Shown piece after piece: positions 36,099 through 46,522 of a stretch of DNA of 64,000 nt (positions are counted from its first letter, which is position 1; each line of letters opens with the position of its first letter). The stretch is taken from contig CM077831.1 of the NCBI GenBank assembly GCA_039720395.1, positions 3,018,003 to 3,082,002 on the forward strand, given 5' to 3'. The translations under genes were made by a program, and so were the position numbers. The notes under the pieces are model-generated. The model had not been told where the DNA came from. It was given only the letters and a program-made list of their open reading frames with translations, and searched no databases. Source of the stretch: Liquidambar formosana. Taxonomy: Eukaryota; Streptophyta; Magnoliopsida; Saxifragales; Altingiaceae.

Positions 36099-36231
36099 GG
36101 GCATTGCTATATGTAACACTTAATATGGTAATGGATTTCTCATGGTGATACCAAATAATTTGGAGGGTATTTTTGTCAATCAACTCATGCCACGTCAAGT
36201 ATTGTAACGAGGTGTTGTTTATAACATTTTC
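36099..36231 (-). mobile_element. MITE-like short element, copy 2
   Basis: A 133-bp segment that aligns in reverse complement with 2251-2421, sharing TGTTATAAACA and ACCCTCCAAATTAT. Ends read GGGCATTGCTATA and, in reverse complement, GAAAATGTTATA. No clear target duplication. The surrounding 35901-36098 and 36232-36643 hold no recognised feature. Confidence 0.5.
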
Positions 36232-36643
36232 ATATAATGGTTGTTCATGTGCTGGATATCTAGGATTGTTCGGCATGATGACGGCCATATGTGGATGACA
36301 TGCATGCGCGTGTTGTTTACGAACGGTTATAATTATACAAGATATCTCACACATGATCAAAGTTGTCCATAAAATATATATATATGGGTTATAGGATTAA
36401 GGTACACAAATTTTTACACAAGTTTTTAATTAGATAACATATTTCCAATTCATATTTTGCGTAATCCATCGTTGGATTAAATAGTTTTCTCACATAGGTC
36501 ATGCACACAAAAAATTAACTTGATCTGAGATTAAGAGCCACTTCGATCATCCATAAATGTGAAATTTTTAGTGATTAAATAGACAAGTTTTTGGATTGAA
36601 TAGCAACAAGTCTTGGATTAATTTGATTTTTTGTATGCATGAC

Positions 36644-37265
36644 TGATGCAGCATGCCAAAGGTGTACGCATGCTTTATGGAGGTTTATGGCGAGTATTCA
36701 TGCTTTATGGTGAGTACTCGTGCTTTTATGGCGAGTACTCATGCTTTATAGAGCGTACGTATATTTTAGCATGCGTACGCATGGCATCTTGAGCGTACGC
36801 ATACTTTATTCATGCGTACGCACACTGGGCTATTTGGGCGAACTGTTTCGGGATTTGGTTTCTGCTGCTGCAACTTTAGGGTTTTCGGTTAATTGGTTTA
36901 TTTTAGACTATTTTCCTATTTTTGGGTTTTATTTTTTTTCCTTATTATTTTTTCCTTTATTTAATTAGTTTTCTAGGAGGTTATTATTTACTTATTCTAG
37001 TAGAATTAGGTTTTCTTATTAGTTATCTATATAAAGGATGTAAGCCTTATGGCAAACAGTTTTTAATTAGTTCAAACTTTAACTATTTTAACTAATAATA
37101 TTGAGAGAGAGTTTCTTCTTTATTTTCCTACTTTCGTGTTCTTGAGAGGATATTGATTCTGGTTGCCTATTATATGGCATTGTTTTTGTGACAATCAACA
37201 GATTGGTGAAAGCTTGTTGATTAATTTGGTAAGCTTGTCTCGACCGCGTATATTCCACTGCATCA
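36644..37265 (+). mobile_element. Solo LTR (relative of the 38-42 kb element)
   Basis: A 622-bp segment runs TGATGCAG...CTGCATCA with flanks ATGAC (36639-36643) and ATAAC (37266-37270), a 5-bp duplication with one mismatch. It shares the LTR blocks TTCTTATTAGTT, AAGGATGTAAGCCTTATGGC and CTTTCGTGTTCTTGAGAG with the LTRs at 38181 and 41313. The first part has repeated GCGTACGCATG phrases (36660-36825). It ends about 60 bp upstream of the BURP promoter. Confidence 0.85.
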
Positions 37266-37324
37266 ATAACTTAGGGTACACAATGTATAAAAAAAATTGA
37301 TCAATTATGTTCTTCAGCATGTCC

Positions 37325-37333
37325 TTATATACA
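37325..37333 (+). promoter_or_regulatory. Putative TATA box of the BURP gene
   Basis: TTATATACA lies 104 bp before the candidate start codon at 37429, a normal plant spacing (transcription start expected near 37355). No other core promoter signal is clear between the solo LTR and the ATG. Confidence 0.4.
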
Positions 37334-37428
37334 GCACCTCACTTCACTGCTTTCCATGCAATTGCTCACCCTTCACTTCTATGCTCCAAGAATTATAGCA
37401 TCCTCTTGAAAATTTCAAAGCAGCTTTG

Positions 37429-37467
37429 ATGGAGTCTCATCTCCTTCCCATCTTCGCTTTTCTTTAC
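37429..37467 (+). CDS. Candidate signal-peptide exon of the BURP gene
   Basis: ATG GAG TCT... encodes MESHLLPIFAFLY, then a GTGAGC donor at 37468. BURP proteins start with a short hydrophobic signal peptide, often on its own first exon, and this short hydrophobic peptide with a TATA box upstream fits. The next BURP sequence (41883 on) is on the same strand, but a 3.6-kb retrotransposon now lies between. A matching acceptor is not obvious, and the usual segment after the signal peptide is not found. The link to the BURP gene is inference from order and composition. Confidence 0.35.
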
Positions 37468-38180
37468 GTGAGCTTTAACTTCTACGCTTTTGAATATAGT
37501 AGTCATTTCAATCGCCTCTGTTTGGATCTTGGAATGAACAGGAGAAAGGAAAGGAATAGGCATAAAGATGCCTAAGAAAAGGACTTTATTTTGAAGTAAT
37601 TTACCGCCGATTGGTTGGTTTCCAATTTGAAAACCATAAGAGATCGTTTACCGGTGACTGGTTGGTTTCCAATCTGAACCCCATTCTAGCTAAGATCATT
37701 TTCAGTTTGGTAAAGAATCAATTTCCTAGAAAACAAATTAGTGCATTACTAAACACGTTTATACTCAGACACTTCAATCCCAATCCTACGATCTTAAAAT
37801 TTTATCTCACATAAGCCCAAAAACATGAAAATCTTGTAGTCGTTTTTCATTCTCGTACACCTAAATATTTATTTTGTTAAGCTTCTAATTGATTACAATA
37901 AGGAAGAAGAAAAAAATTGCAAACAAACACAAGCAACACAAAATATATGTGATTCAACAAGATGCCAACATCCACGACAAAAATAATGTATAATCACGAA
38001 AAACAGAACATTTTACTATAATAAAGATTCAGCAAGATTCACATTGTTGGGTATTTCATACTAGAATACATTAATTGTAACATAATTCATATTCAAGCTG
38101 GGCCAAGCTAGCTTCTAATTGATCCACCATATTAATTCAAGCATGATTTCAATATATGTTGTGATAAAACAAAGACATAT
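37468..38180. other. Possible first intron of the BURP gene
   Basis: AT-rich non-coding DNA between the candidate exon and the retrotransposon. It has an internal near-duplication (GGTTGGTTTCCAAT at 37613 and 37660). No conserved coding is visible. Confidence 0.4.
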
Positions 38181-38516
38181 TGATGCAGATTGCATCGGCG
38201 TACACACCACGGGCTATTGGATGTCTTGCTGCTGAATTGGGATTCTATTCTATTTTAGTTATTTTTATTAGTTTTAATTATTTTGTTTTATTTAATTATT
38301 GCTTTACTAGTTTCCTAGTTAATTAATTCTTACTTGTTCTAGTAAAACTAGGTTTTCTTGTTCTAGTAGAACTAGGTTTTCTTATTAGTTCTCTATATAA
38401 AGGAATGTAAGCCTTATGGCAAACAGTTTAGTTTAAGTTGATTATTTTCTGAGATTAATAATATTGAGAGAGAGAGTTCTCCTTTATTTTCCTACTTTCG
38501 TGTTCTTGAGAGAATA

Positions 38517-40174
38517 TGTTGGGAATCGAACAAGAGGGAAAAATACAAAGTGCGGAATATAAAAATTTTTCCTACGATTCCACAGCCCATGAATCTAACT
38601 ATGCATAATACAAAATCAAACCCTAACTACAAAGAGGGTTAGAACACTTACAGAATTTTTGTCTTCTCCATTTTGCTCCAAGCTTCGACTCCGGACAGCG
38701 GTGAATGAGCAGCCCAAGTGTGCTGCCTCCAACGGTATCCACACCTAGCTAGAGCTTCAAGTCCTTTCTTTCTTCTTCCTTGTTGTTGCTAGAGGTGGAG
38801 AAGAGAGAGAGAGAGAAGAGAGCCTCCAAGGGACTGGACGGCTAGGGTTTATTGTGCAAGCCTATTATGCCATGTCACACATAAGTGTGACTTATATAGG
38901 CAGCCCACTAAAGGGGGCTGGCCATGGGGAAGAAACCCTAATAGGGTTATGTGTAATTACTCTTAATTGCACATTAACCCCTATTATTTGTATCAAATAC
39001 AAATAGGCCCATAAAGAACTATTCTTTATTCACTAAAACCCTTTCTCTCATAGACTTTAAAGCCCTTCTTGCATGATCAGTGTGTGACCCATTGGGTTCA
39101 CATCATTAAGTAGTAGGAATAGCACAAGGTGTGCACAATGGAACTCTTTCCATTTAGGGTCTAATTGGAACTCCTTCCAATTCCCTAATTGATTATAACT
39201 CACTTATATCAATTAGGGCTTCTACTAACCATGAGTAACACCTAGCATATGGCTCATGGTGTGGTCCTTAATGAGGTGAATAGTCATTTACAAAGAACCC
39301 TTCTGTTATAGTTTATAGGTTACAATTGCATCCTTCCTTCAACACAATGTCTCCAATTGAACTAATAGGACATGGAAGTCTGTCAAGTCCCTAGTTCAAT
39401 TACTTTATACTCATTCATAGATATCAACTCATTGATGAACTCATGAAACTCTTTTCATATTCATCCTACCATGGCCATGGATTTAATGAGTTATATTATG
39501 AATGCTATATGAGACATTCTCTCTCTTTTCCTGAGAGTGATGGATCCCTTGTTGATCACTCACATGCCTTCACACACATAGCAGTAGGGCCAATGAACAC
39601 CTTTGCAGACCCCTGAATAGGATCTGCACTTAGTGTTATCAAACTTCTAAAGCTACATGCATAAGGCAACTATGGTGTCTCAGGTCTAAGGATTACTTGT
39701 ACCACTATAACAATGAGAAACTGATTGACAGGCAGGATAAAACTCCATTCAGTTTATCTCATATCTTTGGTCACATTCAGTGTACCTATTCTCGTAATAG
39801 GCACCCACTTGTTGGTTGTAGTGTCTCCACACAAATAGCTTGAGACTAGCTATCCTCCTATAGAGTCAACCTAACAAGTGCTAGTCCTATGGTTCATTAT
39901 TGTCCATCATAGTGAACCTTCAACTAGGAATGCTTTAGGAGTTTAGTATAGAGATATATCTATAGTCTCAAAATTACAACTCTTTGTAATTCCATATTCT
40001 CAACTCTAACTCCATGGACATATTATGTAAATATAAATGATGCATATAAACATAATAGAATAAGCCCTTTTATTAAATCAATAATAAATGTGACATACAT
40101 AAATGAAATCAAATGATTGTTCCTAATCCCTAAACAATCATCTCCATGATTGGCTCTAGGGCATAATCCTAACA
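38517..40174 (-). mobile_element. Solo LTR nested in the 5' LTR
   Basis: A 1658-bp insert runs TGTTGGGAATCG...ATCCTAACA with an exact GAATA duplication (38512-38516, 40175-40179). The empty site is visible in the 3' LTR. Read on the minus strand it begins TGTTAGGATTATGCCCTAGA, a start I associate with plant Copia LTRs, hence the strand assignment (inference). It has no coding sequence. 38770-39060 contains purine-rich and AAAGGGGGCTGGCC blocks. Confidence 0.88.
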
Positions 40175-40324
40175 GAATATTGATTGTGGTTGCCTATTAT
40201 CTGGCATTGTTCTTGCGATAATCAACAGATTGGTGGACGCTTGTTTGTTTTTTGGTGAGCTAGTCTCGACCGCGTATTTTCTGCTGAATCAGTTGGTATC
40301 AGAGCCCAGTTCGTTCCTACCATC

Positions 40325-41312
40325 ATGCTAAGACGAGGAGGAAGACGTGCCGGAGGCCGTGAAGCCAATCTGAAAGACGTGTATTATCGCGAGAACATAG
40401 CCCGAATTAAACAAGAAATCAAAGACGAGATACGAGCCCTATTTAAGAGTTATCGTCTTGAGTGGCGTCGTAGTCGTCGACCTCCATCTCCGCGTTCTAT
40501 GGACAAAGAGAGTGATGAGAATGTTTTGGTTGAGGATGTTGTTGTAGAGAATGAAGATTTGAATGAAGTTGAAGGAGGTAAGAATTTTGAATTCATGGGA
40601 AATTTTTCTTTTAATAATTTTGGTGATGATAAATCTGAAAAATTAGTTGATATTAATTCTCCGCCTATTTTTGATGAGTATGATGATGATGATATTGAGC
40701 AAAATATTATTAAAAATTTGGAAGGGCAAGAGGAGGCTATAACCTGTGAGACACTTAATAAAAATTGTTCAAACAATAATTTTTATTGTCGTGTTAAACT
40801 ATTTGGTGATTTTCAAGATGATGAAATTTTGGTCATTGAAGAGTTGAAGCATTATGATTTTATTGGAGTTGACAATATTTATTGTGTTGTTAATGCTCTA
40901 TTGCTGAAGATTTTAAATGAGATGAAGGGTGTAGACAAATTTGTTTTTATTATGAAATTTTGGGGAAATAAATTTTGGAGGCAATTAAAACAAAAAAAGT
41001 TCTCAAAGTATTTATTCAGCTGGATTGGTCGACATCAATACTTCTGTGAAGCCAACCTGCAGAGTTCGGGGACGAACTCTCTTCAAACAGGGGAGAATAG
41101 GAATGATGATGCAAAGTGTGGAACGATCACTTTTGTGCAACCGAACCATTGCGGATCAAGCACTCTGTCCGCGATATCAGCAACTACAAGTGTGGTGGTA
41201 ATATTCGTACTCATAGTTTGTTCGATGTCAAGCACTTGGTTCCTTATCATGAAGATAACTCCGAGGATGAGGCGGCGAATTCGAGGGCAAATTCTTTCCA
41301 AACAGGGGAGAA
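40325..41312 (+). pseudogene. Remnant gag-pol of the gypsy-type element
   Basis: The frame from ATG 40325 starts MLRRGGRRAGGREANL and continues as a charged, acidic stretch without capsid or zinc-knuckle motifs to about 41020. The sequence then resembles the linker after integrase: GTNSLQTGENRNDDAKC, and later NSRANSFQTGENDANC. In another frame (41116-41340) the motif SLFDVKHLVPYHEDNS is the C-terminal integrase tail common in plant gypsy elements. Protease, reverse transcriptase, RNase H and integrase core are missing. The long open frame runs on into the 3' LTR (to 41458) and should not be read as a host protein. Confidence 0.75.
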
Positions 41313-41882
41313 TGATGCAAATTGCATCGGCGTACGCACCACGGGCTATTGGACGTCTTGCTGCTGAATCGGGATTCTATTCTATTTTAGTTATTTTTAT
41401 TAGTTTTAATTATTTTGTTTTATTTAATTATTGCTTTACTAGTTTCCTAGTTAATTAATTCTTACTTGTTCTAATAAAACTAGGTTTTCTTGTTCTAGTA
41501 GAACTAGGTTTTCTTATTAGTTCTCTATATAAAGGGATGTAAGCCTTATGGCAAACAGTTTAGTTTAAGTTGATTATTTTCTAAGATTAATAATATTGAG
41601 AGAGAGAGTTCTCTTTTATTTTCCTACTTTCGTGTTCTTGAGAGAATATTGATTGTGGTTGCCTACTATCTCTGGCATTGTTCTTGCGACAATCAACAGA
41701 TTGGTGGACGCTTGTTTGTTTTTTGGTGAGCTAGTCTCTATTGTATATTTTCCGCTGCATCACATATTCAATCTGGGGCAGGTTGTAAGTTTATAACTAG
41801 CTTCTAAGGACCTATTTGGGTGTCCAATTCGGAATTAAAAAAATTTTCTTTTTCTTTGCGTGTGTGCTAGCTCTTCTTGTAA

Positions 41883-42513
41883 AACTCTCTAATTCTATCT
41901 GTTGCTGGATTTGCAAAATTTATGGAAGGCAAAGGCACTCCAGTGGATTTCAGCAACGATAAATCGTCTCGTTCTAGAAAAGGCTACGGGTTCACATATT
42001 CTGACGAAGAACTGACCAGTGCAGGAAAAAGCTACCGCTTTACATATTCCGACGAAGAACCGACCGGTGCAGGAAGAAGCTATCGCTTTACATATTCTGA
42101 CGAAGAACCAACCGATGCAGGAAGAAGTTACCGCTTTGCATATTCTGATGAAGAACCGACTCGTACTGGGAAAGGAAAAGCCTACGGGTTTACATATTCT
42201 CAAGAAGAACCAACTCGCACTGGAAAACAGTATGGGTTGACATATTCTGAAAATGCAATAAAAAAAAAAACCTCTACCGGAGAACTTCAAGACGACGTGA
42301 CTTATTACTTCTTTGAAAAAGACCTGCAACCTGGCAAAAAAATGAAGCTATCCTTCACTAAAATCCCAGACGGAGATAATTTCTTACCCCGTGAAGTTGC
42401 CAAGTCCATACCCTTTTGACATTTTCATCCAACAAGTTGCCAGAGGTACTGAGCCGGTTTTCGATTAATCCCAAAGGAGCAGGAGCTAAGGTAATGAAGG
42501 AAGCAATTGAAAT
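41883..42513 (+). pseudogene. BURP-domain protein gene, N-terminal half
   Basis: Open from 41883, with ATG at 41922 (MEGKGTPVDFSNDK). Next come about six imperfect 16-residue repeats of the type AGRSYRFTYSDEEPTD (41976-42250). The start of the BURP domain follows: VTYYFFEKDLQPGKKMKLSF, then FLPREVAKSIPF. There an extra ~8 bases (near TGACATTT, 42417-42424) create a stop. In the shifted frame the domain continues SSNKLPEVLSRFSINPKG and AKVMKEAIE to 42513, after which similarity stops before the CH motifs. BURP proteins are secreted plant proteins (RD22, USP, PG1-beta types) linked to cell wall and stress. The missing half may be at 59317-59780. No signal peptide is attached; see 37429. Probably not functional. 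Confidence 0.85.
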
Positions 42514-42726
42514 GATAGGTAGTGTGGAGTCTGATTGTACTGTATATCTTGCCATCAATTGTGACATAAGCAGAGTTTTGTCGATTCACATCCATCTGTG
42601 TTTCTTGTATATTCTTTATATTTCTTTTTTGCCTTCTTTATTTTGTATCGGGGCATTTCCTATTGTACGGTCATTCACCAAGTTATTTCAACAATTATGG
42701 TAAAACATAACTTATTTCCACTTCTA

Positions 42727-42836
42727 TGGTTAATCGTGGTGGGCCAACACGATTTTGCCCTATTTCTATACACCCCTCAGACCGTATAGTGTGTATGTGA
42801 ATACCAAAATCATGGTGGCCCACCACGATTTTGATG
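42727..42836. repeat. Two palindromes of the 58.6-kb type
   Basis: AATCGTGGTGGGCCAACACG at 42729 and ATCATGGTGGCCCACCACG at 42812 each form a hairpin of about 25 bp. They are the same motif as the twelve-copy cluster at 58624-59220, next to the other BURP half. Confidence 0.85.
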
Positions 42837-42859
42837 TAAAACGCTGCGTTTAGTATTCA

Positions 42860-43340
42860 TTCCTCTTTCCCCCAAATTTGTAGATCTGAGATTCATTCTC
42901 CACCCCCACTCTCTCTCTCCTCTTTCCCTCCTCTCTCTCCCTCTCAAATCCACGCACTACCGACGACGAGTTTCTCCCCCGTCGGCTGGACGACGCTCCA
43001 CCCCGCCAGTCGTTGGAATCCCCTATCTATCTCTCTCCCTCGTTGGCTGGACGGAGGTTTCGCATTCTCTCCTATCTTTCTCTTCCCCGTCGACTCTCAG
43101 ATCCACTCACCAACGAGCTTCTCCCCCATCGGCGGGACAGCGCTTCGCTCCCTCCTATCTCTCACCCTCATCCACTCACCGATTTGCTCTCAGATCCACT
43201 CACGTGAGGCGACGAGCCTCTCCCCCGTCGGCTGAATGGCGCTCCCTACCCCTGCTCGATCTCTCTCGAGTCCCGATTCCCCTCACCGTCGACGCTCTCC
43301 GACTTCAATCGTCGGCAGATCCTTACCCCTCGAAACCCAG
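42860..43340 (+). other. C/T-rich candidate 5' exon with splice donor
   Basis: A pyrimidine-rich, GC-higher segment contains three to four degenerate copies of CTCCCCCGTCGGCTGGACG and CTCAGATCCACTCAC. It ends CCCAG|GTATGTTTCTTTT at 43340, a strong plant donor. It looks like a 5' UTR/first exon of an unknown gene or a captured one. No coding exon of such a gene is recognised downstream. Short open frames at 43013-43207 and 43204-43389 have no domain. Confidence 0.35.
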
Positions 43341-43386
43341 GTATGTTTCTTTTATTTTATTTTTTATGGGTGAATATTGGATCAAA

Positions 43387-43420
<34 letters not shown>

Positions 43421-45810
43421 CCGTTGTGGTTGGAATGCTTGTTGGTTGAAACATTGTATGCATAATCTGAAAAAAAAAAATTCATTATGCCTTCATGAGT
43501 ATTATTGAAAGTTGATTTCTTTAGTTCCTGTGTTAATCTCAACAATAAGAACTAGTGTTGATAATTCTATAAAATATGGGTACCACTGAATTTTGAATCA
43601 TAGATGCTAAGCAAGCAAATGGTTACTCAAAGACAAACCAAGCTTAATAAGTAGTGGACTGCTCAGGGACGAAACCATTTGACAATCAATAGAATTTACC
43701 CATATCTCTAACCCTAATATCAATAAATGGGCCGCTATCAATACTTCTCCACAAACTTGAATTCTAGATCACTCACTCAATATTTAAAAAAAAATAAGTA
43801 AATAATTGTGAATTTGTAACAATTGTTGACGGCGTCAAGCAACATAAATTAGTAACGGGGGAATGAAGTGTAATTATGATTGCTAAAGATTTTATATGGT
43901 TTTTGATGTTGTAAGGGCGTTTTCTTATCCATGTGCAGTGAATTTCAATGTATTGGATGCATCTATATTTGTAGAAGTATAAATTTTTGTGCTTAGCCTA
44001 ATTGTTGATTCAGTTTAGGCACGATGAAATGGAGCATATTAAAAAAAGGTCTTAGCTCCTGGCTAAATTAACTAGCTATTTCACCTACCTTTTATTACCT
44101 TCTTTTTTCTGTTTTTTTTTTTTTTTTTTTGTTTTGTTTTTGTTTTTGTTTTTGTTTTTGTTTGTGTTCTCGTTATTACTTATCTTATTTGTCAGAAGTA
44201 GATAAGTGAAAGCTATCAGATGTCGTCTAATATGAAAAAAAGGAGAAAGTGCACATATAGGTAAGTGGAGAATATGGGTGAAATAGAGGGATGCAATAAC
44301 ATTACTCATAACATATATCTGCATGAAACACAAAAATCATGTTTGTTTAATTGGAATGGGATGAATGGAAATGAAATCTGATTTCATATTTGAAATAATT
44401 TAGAATGAAAAATAATTCGAAACGGTTGTTCAAACACGCTATTTGATTTATTTTTCATTTAAATTATAGCATCTAAACACATTGTTTAGAATGAATTAAA
44501 ATATGATTCATTTTATCTATTCATTCTATCTGAACAAACATAACCGTAGTGGTAGACGATGGTGTTCATTGCACACCAAAAAAAAAAAAAAAAGAAGAAG
44601 AAGATGGCGTTTTGAAAAGTTTGTCCGCTACGTTTTTGCCGCAACGGTGTAATGTGAAAGGTTGAAAAAAGGAGAGAAGAAGAAGCAGTGAAAGGTTGAA
44701 GTAGTGAGAGGTTAAAAAAGTGGCAGGGGTGGTGACAAAGCTGTCCTACACTAAAAGAAAAGTTGGGAAATTACCTATCCATTCGCCTTATTAGGACTAA
44801 TTCCCAAGAAGGATGCTTTGACTACCAACTTATTTTTGTTCGTAGTAGTTTATAGTAAAGTCAGTTGCCAGTTTGTTACACGTTAATAATTAGAGAAATT
44901 ACTACAAAGAAGCGAATGTTTAGGTAATTCCATCGGAGTGGTACATGCAAAAGCTTTCAACATACGTTATCTATGTAATATCACTGAATTGGCAATTATA
45001 GAAGGTTGTAGAAAAAATAGGAAAATGAAGAGTGAAAAATTATGGCCCTTAGGGAAGGGGACCATGGACAATCAACAATCATTCCCATGTATCTATCTTC
45101 TATACATTGAGTGAACAGAGTGAGCCATAATAGCATTGAACATATACACAATAACTTTAAGGTAAAAAGTAAAAAAATAAATAAATAAATAAATAAAAAA
45201 GAAAAGAAAGAAAGACAAACAAATAAACCATTTTTTGGGGCCCAAACGAGGGTATTCCAGCTCATTCAGCTTGATCGCAGGGGTAGTTTTGAGGGTAAGT
45301 GAGTAAGGTAATCGCTTGAGGCTTTACATATTGGCTAAAAAATGAGGGTCCTATTTTGGGATTAACTCTTGTAGTAGGCTTAATTTTATTTATTTATTTA
45401 TTTCCAAGGGAACGGTTATTGCAATCTTTTAATTTTATTTGCACACCCCACCAATTTTTATATATCAAGGTTTTATGAAAAAATAAAAGGTTTTTAATAA
45501 AAATTTGTTACTTGATCCTCTAGAAAACATCATTTTAAACAACTTTGCAAAATAAAGTTTTTTCAAAATCTATCATTTAAATATATATATATATATATTT
45601 AAATTTTATCATTTACTATCTCTATTTAATTTTTTGCCAAAATATCCACTTAAACAAAATATTTTAGAAAAACATTCTCCTGCAAAGTTGTTCAAAATGA
45701 TGTTTTCTAGTAGATTACGCGATCACTTTTATTAAAAACCTTCTATATTTTTCTAAAACCTTAAGAAATTAAAATCAATGGGATGTGCACACAAACTTTA
45801 TGTTGTACTA
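43341..45810. other. Intergenic DNA
   Basis: No gene seen. It holds (AT)n at 43388-43418, a (TTTTTG)n run at 44120-44162, an A-run at about 44579, and (AAAT)n at 45170-45195. Open frames here are poly-Lys/Asn or short. Confidence 0.6.
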
Positions 45811-46022
45811 GTGAAAAAAAAAAAAAAAAAATTGAGTACGGAGGGCCCCATTTTAAGAGCTCACCTAGAGCCCCAAAAAACTCAGTGGTTGCCTAGATTA
45901 ATCTTCCGTGATGCACAAATCACTCACAAATTCATGCATTTGATAGTGAAGAAGCAAAGACTCGAACTAAGGGTTAATGGTTCCTGAGCCGCGGTCCTTT
46001 GCCATCTGCACTACTCTCATAG
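45811..46022 (-). mobile_element. Possible tRNA-derived SINE
   Basis: On the minus strand a 5' part resembles pol III boxes: GTGCAGATGGCAAAGGACC (box A-like) and TTAGTTCGAGTCT (box B-like), about 30 bp apart. A ~170-bp body follows, ending in a long T/A homopolymer (45813-45830). Size and layout fit a plant SINE. The family is not recognised and no target duplication is clear. The remainder to 46522 has no feature beyond a TA run at 46281-46304. Confidence 0.35.
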
Positions 46023-46522
46023 GTTAAATAAATCAAATTTACTTTTAATTTTTTTTATTAATCAAATATGAATATAAATTAAAGAAAGATGAGAAGTGAG
46101 AATGAAAAAGAATAGAATTTGGGTTTTACTATTGACTGTTTTGCAACAAATATGAATTTTAATTGTTACAAAATGTTTAGGAAAATTTGGATATCAATTA
46201 AGGAGGATTAGAGAAGGAAAAGGAGTAAGGCCTAGATTTTAGAGGCCTAAATTAGAGAATACTAAACTATGAAATTTCCCCTATATATATATATATATAT
46301 ATATACAACTATTTAATTTAGTTGAACAATAATAAAGCTAAATAATTAATACGATGCAACAAATTATTTGTTTTAAAGTATGTTGTTAGTGACATGGAAT
46401 AAATTTATTGGATTCATCCACCAACTTGAAGAGATTTTACTGAATCAATTTTTATTTTTTATTTTTGGCTGTTGCCATGTGAACCAATAGGAAGAGTAGG
46501 TGTAATTTAAGAGAAGGAAAAA

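Larger units (their letters stand above)
38181..41762 (+). mobile_element. Deleted Ty3/gypsy-type LTR retrotransposon
   Basis: The LTRs run TGATGCA...TGC(A)TCA: 5' LTR 38181-40291 (holding a nested insert) and 3' LTR 41313-41762 (450 bp). The flanks are an exact CATAT duplication (38176-38180, 41763-41767). The primer site TGGTATCAGAGCC (40294-40306) complements initiator-Met tRNA, and the purine tract GGGGAGAA ends at 41312. The internal region is only about 1.0 kb. It joins a Gag-like N-terminus to the tail of an integrase, so nearly all of gag-pol has been deleted. About six differences in the first ~230 LTR bases indicate a younger insertion than the Copia element. It lies just upstream of the BURP coding block. 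Confidence 0.92.

Noticed and set aside
40325..41458. 377-codon frame as a host gene
   Set aside because: It starts just after a tRNA primer site and runs into the 3' LTR, so it belongs to the retrotransposon.
45900..46020. tRNA gene
   Set aside because: Only box A/B-like phrases are seen. No cloverleaf or anticodon stem can be drawn, so a SINE is the better guess.
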